Shown: positions 33,723 through 44,346 of the stretch, one piece after another
How positions within the stretch are numbered: the stretch's first letter is position 1
How the letters are laid out: each line of letters begins with the position of its first letter
From: Batkoa obscura
Taxonomy: Eukaryota; Entomophthoromycota; Entomophthoromycetes; Entomophthorales; Batkoaceae
NCBI GenBank assembly: GCA_030770535.1
Contig: JASVEC010000089.1
Coordinates: 1-64,000, forward strand
Direction: 5' to 3'
Length of the DNA stretch: 64,000 bases
Program-made: the position numbers and the translations under genes
Notes under the pieces: generated by a model
The model's input: only the letters and a program-made list of their open reading frames with translations
Told to the model about the DNA's origin: nothing
The model's database searches: none

Positions 33723-34278
33723 ATGTCATATTATTTTGCTATAGTAGGATTAAAAGACAATCCAATTTATGAAGCGGAGTTTGGATATTCAACAAATAGT
33801 AATAAGGTAACTAATAAAGGATATAAAAGATTATTAGCATTGAACTAGAAGTCAAGGGTGAAGAGTATAAACATTTAAATCAGTTTATTGTACATGGCGC
33901 ATTGGATATTGTGGAAGATGTAATGTGGCTAAACAAAGATTTGTAAGGTTAATTATAATTTAGTAAAATCAAGATAATAACAGGCCGTGATTAGATATTT
34001 AAAAACAGTGGATAAGTTTAACGATTGGTTAATATCAGCTTATGTTACACCAAGCTATGTAAAGTTTATGTTAATGCATGGAGTTCAAAATGAGGATTCG
34101 ATTAGAAGTTTTTTCATCGAAGTACATGAGTTGTATTTGAAAGTAATTTCTCTCACTATTTTTTAAACTGTACTTAATTTTTTAGGTATTATTAAATCCA
34201 TTTTATGATGTCAATAACAAGATCAATAGCAAAGAATTTGACCTTAAAGTACGTGCTGTTGCTAAAAGATATTTATAA
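33723..34278 (+). CDS. TRS20: TRAPP complex subunit TRAPPC2 (sedlin/Trs20)
   Basis: This longin-fold subunit of the TRAPP tethering complexes is needed for ER-Golgi traffic and TRAPPIII assembly. Four exons join in phase: 33723-33798, 33849-33942, 33995-34142 and 34186-34278, with introns of 50, 52 and 43 nt. They give 136 aa; human sedlin is 140. Matching segments are YFAIVGLKDNPIYEAEF, HLNQFIVHGALDIVEDVMWL, YLKTVDKFNDWLISAYVT, IEVHELYLK, NPFYDVNNKI and FDLKVRAVAKRYL, in the canonical order. The first intron is placed at GTAATA/ACTAG because it is the only pair that keeps phase. The gene is complete. Confidence 0.95.
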
Positions 34279-35508
34279 CAAAAAATAGTTTTGTTTGTTT
34301 TCTTGTTGTCAAATACTACTTTTTATGCTTAAATTAAATTATAATAGTTAGTTTCTATTTTTTAGTATTTATTTTAATAAATATTAATCAGTTAAAGTTT
34401 TTATAACACTATTAGCTTTGAGTTCTCAGTTTAGATATCAATGAAATAACTCATGGTTTTTAATGGAAATTTATGGGCAAAATATGTGATAGTTTAATAT
34501 TTAAATGAGTACAAAGTAGATTAAAAATAAGGGGCAGTAAAAATATAAGAAAATTAGTCTTTTTAAGAGTTATCAACATATGCCTTCTAGCTTTTTGTAT
34601 ATACTTTTTTCATTGGTTTACATGGACAAGCACTTTTACTTTATAGATCAAATATTAGATCAGTCATAAATCTGTTTCTGTTTATTTGATTCTTTAAATT
34701 TTGTAATATTGCCAAAAATATCATATACCTTTTTATTTTAAATCTTTATGATAAACTAAGAAATAATTTGTTGATTTCGATATATTTTTTATTAAATATC
34801 ATTTCCATCTATTGAAATATCATTTTAACAGATTTTTTCTTAATTCAAAATATTTGGATAAAAACAATATACTGAATGTCTTTACTTCTTCAATGTTTTG
34901 TCCACTTTTTAAGTAGCTTGAAATTTAAAAAATAACTTAAATTTACAAAAACTCATATACTAAATGTTATTTATAGGATTTATATAATAGAAATAATATT
35001 CAATATCTCTATAAAAGGAGTATAAATACATTTTTCTGAGACACTGATACTAATACAAAATTCAGATATATTCTAACAACTTACATATTAAAAAAGCAAA
35101 ACAAAAAACAATATAAATACAAAATAATAAACGATAGACCCAATACAGCTTTTATTTATTACAAATAAATTAATGCAAGCCAGAGGATAAACTAAAGTAT
35201 TAAGAAACAATATAGGAGAAATAAAAAGTTTGGTTAATAACGATTGAGTGGGTACATATGAAAGTAGTTCATTACACGTCAAAAATAAAATTCAAAAAAA
35301 TTGGGTTGTTTGATTCTTGATGAAATGAAAGTTAGTTTTAAATTGAATTTTGTTCAGTTAGTAGGTCGTTAAACTATTAAAAGGACACAAAAGAGGGGAT
35401 TTGTTAATAATTGGTTAATAAAAGCAGCAACTTTTTTTATACTTAGTTAAAATAGGCTTTTTCTATTCAAACTAACTATAAAAATTAACTTTTGTGTAGG
35501 AAAATTTG
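34279..35508. other. Intergenic region
   Basis: Convergent 3' flanks of TRAPPC2 and BBP; no gene recognised. Confidence 0.5.
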
Positions 35509-37424
35509 TTAATGTGGAAGTTGGGATTCTTCTCCAGCATTGGGTCCACTTAAAGATACCTAAAATAAAACATTAATCTATGTTAAAAACATACTGAAAA
35601 TCTAAGCTTTACCCAAGGGAGAACTGGATCTTTAGATGGTGGTGGGAGTGAAGTACTTTCTGAATTTAATGACAATTTGAAATTTTCTGATGATTTGAAA
35701 GAGGGATTAGGTGAGTTAGAAAATAATTTCGGAGATGGAAGCCTTGGAGATCCAAGTTGGTTAGGATAAAATTTGAGTCCAAGTGAATGGTTCATAGGCG
35801 TTTCATTAAAGGCTGAAATTGATTTTTCAATATTATCCCAAGTACTATCTTCAGTTGGTGGATTGAAAATTGTAGGAAATACTTCACTGATGGGCGTTTG
35901 GTTACTAAGATAAGGAAGTCCTGGTGACATTTGGTCTGGTAAAAAGGAACGAGTAGAGTCACTTTTGTAGCCATTTACAGGCGTATTATAAGGAATTCCT
36001 GGGCTTGGAACTGGATTAGGTCCACTTAATTTCCAACTCGGAATATTAGATTCTAAGCTAGGATGAGGATACTAAGATAATTTTAATAAACTTACGCATT
36101 TAATTCAATGAAGTATATTACCTGAAGAGAGATACTAAGAGAATTTTTTCTAAACTTAGGATGATTTGTTGGGGATAATGGATCAGAGTCCTCCATAAGA
36201 TGTAACATCTCTTGATTCATTTGATTATCGAATGTGGTAGCATGATTGCAATCACCCATGTTCAATCCACTATCGATGCATGAATAACAAATAATATTAT
36301 GGCCGGTAGGATTTTCTTGACATTCATGTTTTTTATGACCCTTCATACCACAGCAGCCACATGCGTGAGTTTCGTCATCTCTTAACGTACCATTAAGGGC
36401 TGCAAGCTCACGAAGCTGTTGACGTTTTAATTCATTTTGTCCTTCTGGAACACTAGCAGACTATAAACAATGAATTGGTTTAATTAAATTAATAAATTAA
36501 TAAACTCACAGTTTCAATAATTCTTTCAATTAGTTTTTTGGCTTTCTTAATTTTATGCGAGGTATCGGCAGTAATGAGACAGTGAAGTTCTTCATCATTT
36601 CCTGGAACTCCATTAGCATCAAATCGTTTACCTTCTTTAACAGAACCACGTCCACGGATCGAGATCTTTGCTCCTGAATCTAGTTCCATACGTTTTAATG
36701 TATTACCACGAGGGCCAATCAATAGCCCAATGAAATTGATTTCTGGGTGTAAATGTACTGGTATGTAATATTTTTCTTGTAATTTGGCTGGTTTTTTAAG
36801 TTCAATAGGTGGTTTAAAATTAGGATCCTCACTTACAGCTTGTTCAATTAATCTTTGTCTTTCTTCTTCTAATCTCTTTCGATATCTTATTTCTCGAGTA
36901 TTGACCTGTTTTCCTTCAGCGTTAAATAATGGTTCTGGTGAAGGACTGCGGCGCTCATTCGGTAAAATAATAACACCAGAGCGTAATTTTATATTTATTT
37001 CTTCAATTTTTTGATATACTAAATAGGGGGTTAGCTATTTATAAATAATCTTTTTATAGTCTTACTTGGATGTTTTTTGTAATCCTGGTTTTGAGAAAGG
37101 CCAGGGGATGGTGGAAATCCATTTTTCTGTTGACTTCCCCATCGCTGTTTTCCCTTTTTACTTTTATCTAATGTTTGGCTATTACCATTATTACTGGTTT
37201 GTGGTTCTAAAATTAAACTTGATTAGTAATGTTTAAATTATTTATTATTGCTTATTACCACTTGGACTTATATTCAGTTGCTCAATCGACTGAATTATAT
37301 TAGATTCTAGCTCAGAATGGTCATTGTAGATAGAAAGCGGTGGTGGTATGATGGGAGAATTTTCTTTATGCGGGCTATTCTTCCCATTGTGCTGTGAATT
37401 AGCATTTGTTTCGAACATCACCAT
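35509..37424 (-). CDS. MSL5: Branchpoint-binding protein (SF1/BBP)
   Basis: This nuclear splicing factor recognises the intron branch point in the commitment complex with U2AF. Six exons (37424-37259, 37206-37066, 37018-36510, 36460-36122, 36071-35595 and 35559-35509) encode 560 aa. An SF1 helix-hairpin region ([37 protein letters not shown]) precedes the KH-QUA2 domain: [58 protein letters not shown]. Two CCHC-type knuckles follow: [14 protein letters not shown] (canonical) and [14 protein letters not shown] (His position occupied by Leu). A Pro/Ser-rich tail ends the protein. The last intron is only 35 nt. The ATG at 37424 is the first true ATG; ATG at 37418 is also possible. Confidence 0.93.
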
Positions 37425-39946
37425 TAAAAAGAAAAGAATGAAACTAAATGATATGCTCAACTCTTAATTTAACTCTTAACTAAGCAATTCTTGGACGAAG
37501 TAAACTTGGATGGATTTTTTGCGAATTTTTACTAAAAAATGGGCAGATATTATTTGATTAGCTTATTTTTAGCTTTAATCTTTGTTCGCTTAAATTAATA
37601 AAACTCAACTAAGAACTAAAATTAATAAATTAACAAGGGTTTATGGTACTCTTTATATAATATACACTTTTTTAAAATAAATACAAAATTTTAAAAAAGT
37701 TTTGATAAACTATAATACAATAGATAGTGTTATATATCCCTTTTTTACACTTGAACTTAAAATTTTAATAAATTAGATAAAGCAGCTAAAAATTCAATCT
37801 CTTGACCCACCAAACTAAAAGGAAATTCGAAAATGGGCATTTTTAATTGGTGTATTATTTAGATCACCAATCTCACTATCCCGTGGAAATAAAAGTAAAC
37901 AAATGGACTGCGATTGGAATTTTACTGGCTATGCTATGGAAAATAATGAAATAAGGTGTATAAAAGAAATTGAATAATTGGCTATTGTATTTAAAGATAA
38001 GCAATGGTAACCTTTCTCCCCAAAGAGTGATATTGTTTAGTTAAGGGAGGGCTTAATATAAAATGCTTTGATAATTAATCCCATCCAATTATTTTTAGTC
38101 TATGTTTTATTCATTAATCTAAGTTTATTAGCTTATAAGTTTATTGCCCATTATACTATATTTATTATCACTGTTGCTTATATCATTAATTATTAAAAGT
38201 TGATATGACGATTATTAAGATAGCGTTATAACCCTCCATTACTAATAAATCTGGCCTTTAAATTCATCTTTAGATTTAAGTAATTATGATTTAATAATAT
38301 GACCTTTCATTAAATTTTAATTGGCTACTCCTTTTTTACCCAACTAGCTAGTTAATAATCTTTGTCAAATAAGTTGATCTCAAAATTTACATTTATTAAA
38401 TATAGTAATATATCTCAATTTAAATATTGTTGTATATTTAAAATTAAATCCATATACAAATAAATTAATGTAATAATACGTTCTTAAATCCTTATAATTT
38501 CATGTACAAAATATTGAATGCATAACATGAACTTTTATTTTTAAAGACGCTTTTTAGCTGTTCTTGAAAAGTACTTTCTAACTTAAATGATAACAAAAGT
38601 CTTAAAATTAGCCCAGTTTCATTAAAATCAATAAATCTTAAAACTGATTTAAACTCTTTCTTCACTAAAAAAATAACAAATTTTCAAATTTAATCTTTTT
38701 ATAAAAACCGGTAGAGATAAAGAATTGCAACAGTAATTTTTTCCAATTTAGATAAAATTCCAATAAAAAAATGTCGATTGGAAGAAAAACTGCTGCATTT
38801 ATTAGCAGGTTTTTTTCAAATATTATTAGCTAATCTTTGACTAAAACTCACTAGTGCAATTAATGATCTCTTTATTTTTTATTAAAGAATATAGAGCTTT
38901 TGAAAAAATCTGCTATAGTGTTTCCTGATTGTTGTTTATTATTAGTTTATTAAGGTTTGATGAGGTTTGTAAAACAGTATAAAAACTATATAAAATATTT
39001 AAGGTATTATAGCATTCGAAATAGTAAAATAAGATAAAAAGCATAAAGTTAGTATAAATTTACCTATAGATCTTAAAACCTATTGATATAATAAATTGCC
39101 TATTATGTTATAATTAGAACTGATTTTGACTATAATTAGTATATTATATTTAACTTTCTATTATATTTTAACAGACGGGCCACTTACCCTTAGCAAAATT
39201 CATTGACACTATCTACCTTTTATTTAAATAAACAACTATATTCTTTTTAATCTTTCAAAGCCTATTATTATCATATTGATCTCTTTTAAGTGTTTTTTTA
39301 ACTTTGAAAGTGATAGCTTCTAAGTAAAAGTATAAAAAACTCCTTTTAACTGTTAAAATTGATTTTTATTTTGACTTTAGTCTAAATATTATAAATCATA
39401 AATGGCAAATTATTCCCTTATCCTTTAAGAATTAATTATAACTCTAAAATGTTCACAAAAAATCATATTCTTTCCAAATATCGGCACTTTATGAAAAACA
39501 CTTTAAATACCTTTAATATATATTACTTTTAGTATAATCCTACCGTTTATTCTTTTATTGCTCTATGAAAATATTGAACTGCTTTGATATCAGCTTCAAT
39601 GTTTTATATCTTATAGTGTTTGATTATAAGATTTCAAAAGTATAGAACGTTCTTTAGATACTCATCCACATTACAACAATATTTATAGGCTTATTAAACC
39701 TTTAAGACGAAATGTGTTGACTTGAAATTACTTATTTAGTTTATTTTCTAAGACTCTACATAAATTAATGATAAAAATTTGCTAATACAACTCGATCTTA
39801 ACAAGAAATAAAATCCTCACTTGATAATAAAAAAAGATTAAAATTTATTCATATAAAAAAGAAGCAAAGCTCTATTGACTTTAGGAAAAAAACTAATAAA
39901 GAAGATTAATTGTAATTATAATAAATAATAATCAGTCTTCTCGAAT
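37425..39946. other. Long AT-rich intergenic region
   Basis: In 2.5 kb no gene, repeat family or RNA was recognised. A 20-codon frame MSIGRKTAAFISRFFSNIIS at about 38771 is isolated and unsupported. Confidence 0.45.
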
Positions 39947-41021
39947 TTAACTGTTATTTCTTTCTGCATCACCAACCGCTTCGGCCTCCTTTAATATCTT
40001 CTTATTCTTTTTAGCATACCTTAAACCGCATGCATTACATAATCTATTATATTAAATTAATACCGCTTTTTATAGCATATTATTAAATAAAACTTACGTT
40101 TTAGGTCCTTGAGGTCCTTTACGCCACTCAGGTGAATCAACCGTACCACAATCCGTACATACATGTGTTTCTTCTTCAGCCCTTTGTCTTTTGGTCTATT
40201 ATAATAATAATTTAATATATAAGCTTGCTTATTACCATGATTTTTACCTTTTTGATTTTCTTAGTTGCATCAATTGATGGTGCATTCATCGTTGGAGGAA
40301 GTTGTTTATTATTACCGTTGTTAGGCGGTACACTTTCTGAAGAACCTGTTGCGTAATTGATCACTTCACTGATATTATTATTACCACTGTTTGTTTTTAA
40401 TGAGTTATCATTAGTATTGTTTTGTTCTTGACTTTCTCTCTGAAGTTCCAAAAGTCGCTTTGTTAAACGATCGTTTTCCATTCTAAGTTCCAAAAAAGAA
40501 TCAATAGTAGAAGCTGCTTTTGAAGGATAAGGTCTGGCCATTAAAAAAAAGCACCGTGCAGTAGTTGAATTTTCTGGAAAATAAGGATGACCGTTGATCT
40601 CTAAAATGATGAATTTATCATCTTTTTTACGGAATCGGTATAGAATTCGAAATACTTTTTGAGTAATAGCTAGATTAAAATCTCTAATAAAAGTATCAAT
40701 ATCGTCCACGTGAATAAAGTCCGTTACTTGACGACCCACTAACTCTTCTGGTGAAAAACCTACCATTTCTAAACAAGAAGGTGAGCAAAATAAAAATCGA
40801 CCAGAAGGTGATACTACATGTAAAAAATCTTTTAATTCTCCTAACACTCTCAATGGCCAGTTTTTACGTTTAGTAAAATCAGTTAAATGAGCACCACCAA
40901 AATTAGATATAATTCCTTGACCTGAGTTTGTACTATTTGTTGTCTGTTGATTGTTTTCGCCGTTATTTAAGGGCATCAGTGGCTCTTGAAAGGGTGCATT
41001 GTTATAGTTATTAAAGTCCAT
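39947..41021 (-). CDS. wc-2: White-collar-2-like PAS/GATA zinc-finger protein
   Basis: This is the DNA-binding partner of the blue-light receptor White Collar-1 and controls light-responsive and circadian genes in fungi. Exons 41021-40248, 40195-40098 and 40043-39947 (introns 52 and 54 nt) give 322 aa. One PAS domain (about 62-175: [40 protein letters not shown]) is followed by a short coiled segment ([20 protein letters not shown]), an Asn-rich linker and a C-terminal GATA finger. The finger reads [20 protein letters not shown], then [13 protein letters not shown] (C-x2-C-x18-C-x2-C). The PAS core lacks the LOV cysteine motif, as expected for WC-2 rather than WC-1. The GATA finger is split by an intron inside the KT/LC codons. 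Confidence 0.93.
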
Positions 41022-42096
41022 TTTGTTGTTATAAAATTGTTAAATTGATTTAAGTTGGTAAAAAAAATAAAACGTGAGATTGGGAATTGAATCGTGATTT
41101 TAAATGGTTTTTGAGGGGGGGTCCTATTGGTTTAAATGCAAAAATTTATTATCTCATCATTTATTAAGTCTTTTACTTTTTGCATTTTCCCATGTTTTTT
41201 TCCATAAACTCTATTCATTGATTTAAAACCAGAGTTTCAGATTAAAATTTAATGGCTTATTAGTAATTTAGCTTAAATTTTGTAATGAAAATAATTGTAA
41301 TTATGAATATTAGAATAGTTCTACTAGTTTTAATTTTAATTCTTGTTGTAAAATAATAGCATCAAAATTATTTAATTATTAAGTGACGACAGTAATAATT
41401 AATAATCATGTTATAATATATAATATAATATAATAAAATTCAATATCAATAACAAAATTATTTAGCTATTAGCATATTTCAAATCACTATTTTAGTAAAT
41501 AGAGTGTAATGAATAGCTATTATTAAATAAAAATGAGGGTTTAACATATTATTTATAATATAAACAAATATTTCAAATAAACAAAAATATACTTTACATT
41601 CACAATATGAATTGAAATAAATAGAAACTATATAGCTTTAGATAAAACAATTGAATACAGAATCTCAATTAGCAATAGAATCAATTTGATATGCTTGTCA
41701 TTTTAAATTAAATTATACGAAGCTGAAACTAGAGATAAGACGAGATTAAACGGAAACTCCAACTATTTTAATAAAAATAGATTATTCCTTTATAACAGTT
41801 TTATTTTCTTAATAGCAATAAATTCATAATAAATTTGCTATTTCCCTTATAATAACTGATTTCATTTTATTAAACTAACTAGAATTTTAAAAAGAACAAG
41901 TTTATTTTATTAAAAACTTGTTATTAAAGGGTGCTAATATCAAAAAAACCCCCATAGAGATCATCAAATTAAACCAACAGTAAAAATTAGAGATTATATT
42001 AAAATACTATATAAAAAAACCACAAGCTCCATCAAACACAAAATATAAAATATACACCTTCATATTAACTTTCATTAGCATTAAATAATTTGAACC
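41022..42096. other. Intergenic region
   Basis: Extremely AT-rich, including a TATAATATAATATAA run near 41410-41440; no gene recognised. Confidence 0.5.
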
Positions 42097-42504
42097 ATGG
42101 TTAAGTTCACCTTCATCTTACTTTCTCTCACCACCTTGCTCCCACTTATCACTTCTCAATCAATAGATTTTAAATGCGAGTCTGTCTTTGGGCGTACTGC
42201 TAATGGCGATGGAACCAACATCTATAGCTTTACTTGCACTTGTAATGCAGAAATCAATGGAACCACCATTCAAGGCTTCTGCCGTTCTGAAGGAGCCGAT
42301 ACACAAAATAGTTGTCGTACATTTGCGCCTTTTATATCTAGTGACAGAGAACTTACTTTGACCATTCCGGAATGTACTTTAGGCAGTGCTCAGCCACAAT
42401 TATTTATTAGACAAGGAGGGAGAAGTTATGAGCCTAATTTCCCATTGAATTGTCAAGGTGAAGGCGTCGCTGGGGTGAGATGTAATGGTAGAACTACAAT
42501 TTAA
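42097..42504 (+). CDS. Secreted eight-cysteine protein, unknown family
   Basis: This is an intronless 135-aa protein that I do not recognise. It has a signal peptide (MVKFTFILLSLTTLLPLITS), then a compact domain with eight cysteines. The pattern begins FKCESVFGRTANGDG, then FTCTCNAEINGTTIQGFC, NSCRTFAP, IPECTLGSAQPQL and finally LNCQGEGVAGVRC. Even cysteine number, secretion and small size suggest a disulfide-stabilised extracellular protein (cell wall, interaction or effector-like). Two decayed copies follow within 2 kb on the same strand, so this is the surviving member of a local gene family. A TATA-rich stretch (AAAATATAAAATATA) lies about 50 nt upstream. Confidence 0.78.
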   Translation: MVKFTFILLSLTTLLPLITSQSIDFKCESVFGRTANGDGTNIYSFTCTCNAEINGTTIQGFCRSEGADTQNSCRTFAPFISSDRELTLTIPECTLGSAQPQLFIRQGGRSYEPNFPLNCQGEGVAGVRCNGRTTI

Positions 42505-43018
42505 TGGGCAGAATTGTTGAGTTTTTTAATAAATCACATTCTTTTTAACATTTATTTACACTATTAAATTTTTTATTAAAATCAAGAATTAGAAAAAGGT
42601 TAATTAGCAATTTTATTCATAGAAAGATAGTATTTTCAATCTACCACGACTGTCTTGAAAAAGTTTAAAATTATTTAAGTTTTTTTCGTAGTAACTGAAA
42701 GCGAGAGTAATGTTTTGTATTTAATGAAAATTAAATCTTTATAGGTAAAACTATACTAATTTTTATCACAACATCTTGCATTCTGTTGGCTTTTGTTTTT
42801 ATTAAAAAAATCTTTACAGCTTCCCAAAAAAGAATTCGAAACAATTATAATGAGTTAAAAACCCAGTACATTATCAAAAAAGTGATAAACTTCAAAAAAG
42901 CCTACACAAGCCATCAAATTAGGTTAACAGTAAAAAAATCGAAAATTCCTATAAAAACTATAGAAATCTAACAGGTCTAATTCAAACTAAAATAACATAA
43001 ACCTTTCATTTAACTTCG

Positions 43019-43398
43019 TTGAACTTTTTATTCTTAACTTTTGTCAGTTTCCTTCAATTGACCACTGGTCAATTCATGAATTTCTTCTATGAGTCCGTAT
43101 TTGGTCGTAATGCTAATGGTGATGGAACTAACACTTATAGCTTTGTGTGCACTTATAATGCAGAAATTAATGGAACCATTGTTCAAAGGTTTTGGCGTCA
43201 TGAAGGAGCGCAGATCAAAAATAATGATCGTACGTTTTCATCGATTATTTCTGACGATGGTGGACTTACATTAACATTCCCGGTTGTACCTTAAGATCCG
43301 CTCAATTAGCCCTATTTTCTAGAGGTGATGGGAAGAGCATTGAGTCCAAGTTTGGTTTAAGTTTTCAGGATGAAGGTATTGCAGGGTTAAGATATTAA
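43019..43398 (+). pseudogene. Decayed copy of the eight-cysteine secreted protein
   Basis: Aligned to the intact neighbour it retains a hydrophobic leader, ESVFGRNANGDGTNTYSF, NAEINGTIVQRF and, in another frame, LRSAQLALFSRGDGKSIE and DEGIAGLRY. The position equivalent to the start ATG is TTG, at least one frame slip separates the halves, and most of the eight cysteines are replaced by Tyr, Phe, Trp or Asp. Loss of disulfide residues ahead of wholesale decay suggests relaxed selection. It lies 0.5 kb downstream of the intact copy. Confidence 0.75.
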
Positions 43399-43959
43399 GT
43401 TAATGATTAAGTATTAGTAATTCATAATAGTAACTTTAGTTAAAAGAAGAGTAATTTCTCACAAATATATATAATTCTGAAGACAATTAACAGAATTCCC
43501 TACTTTTCGAAGTCTGATGCTATAATTGAACAAGATTCAATATAAGTTGACTGCTTTTATAAAGCAATATAAAGAAGATTAACACCAAAAATATCAATAA
43601 TTTTGATAATAAATATAATAAATATGGATATAAAAGGTAGTAAAATATTGCATTTTGTAATATGAAAAGTATATAAACAATGCAATCTATTCCTTTGGGA
43701 TCTCTTTTTATTGAGAGCTTTATCTATTTTCTAAATAAACTATACTTTTAAACCTTATTAGTTACATTAATATAATCGCTTTGTTCAAAGTATACTATTT
43801 ATCTTATGTTTATTTAGGAAAACTTTAAACTTTCTAATTACTGTTGGTCAAGTATTAGACTTATCAGTTGGTTCATCACTTTGCATAAGGATTTCAAACC
43901 TGTAGTGACTTAGATATATAGAACTACCAATATTTATTATATTTCTAAGCCAACAATTT

Positions 43960-44215
43960 TTGAGTAAATGGTTGGGCTTACATTGACGATTACTGGGCGT
44001 AATTTGGATAGTGCACAATATATGGAGATATACTTTTATGTTTAAGAATTTTACTAGCACTTTTTCTGCTCAAATAACACTTAGAAGATGGGAAAAGTGA
44101 TAAAGCCAAAAATACACCCCATATCTTGTTTAATAAAGGGATGGAAAGAGTGTGGGAGCTGACTTTGTTTCAAATTGCTATAGTGGCAGCATTGTTGATA
44201 TGAAATGTATTGAGG
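43960..44215 (+). pseudogene. Third, fragmentary copy of the secreted protein, split by a MITE
   Basis: Before the MITE the DNA reads GLTLTITGRNLDSAQ, matching the LTLTIPECTLGSAQ segment of the intact gene. After the MITE, ADFVSNCYSGSIVDMKC matches the C-terminal LNCQGEGVAGVRC region. The N-terminal half was not found. The MITE at 44022-44122 lies exactly at the SAQ/LF junction. Confidence 0.6.
44022..44122 (+). mobile_element. MITE copy 7, inserted in a decayed gene copy
   Basis: Ends TGGAGAT and CACCCCA, flanked by TA on both sides. Because the homologous intact gene shows the empty sequence, this is the best evidence in the window for the element's exact boundaries. Confidence 0.75.
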
Positions 44216-44346
44216 AGACCCAGAGGTTAGTGGGTAAAGTATTAGGTTCTAAATGAATGTATAAATGAAATCTTAAATAGTTAAATTAATATTTTTATAG
44301 CTTTTTTTATTTAAAAAGAGGAGGAAAGGAGTATAAAACTAATTAT

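Noticed and set aside
37424-37460. Extended BBP N-terminus reading like a signal peptide
   Set aside because: The extension needs a TTG start and would put a hydrophobic leader on a nuclear splicing factor; the ATG at 37424 is preferred.
41940-41965. AAAAAAACCCCCATAG, possible MITE right end
   Set aside because: No matching left end or core within 150 bp.
42786-42971. Lys-rich 61-codon frame between the secreted-protein copies
   Set aside because: It has poly-A-driven Lys/Ile composition and overlaps the 5' flank of the decayed copy; no protein features.
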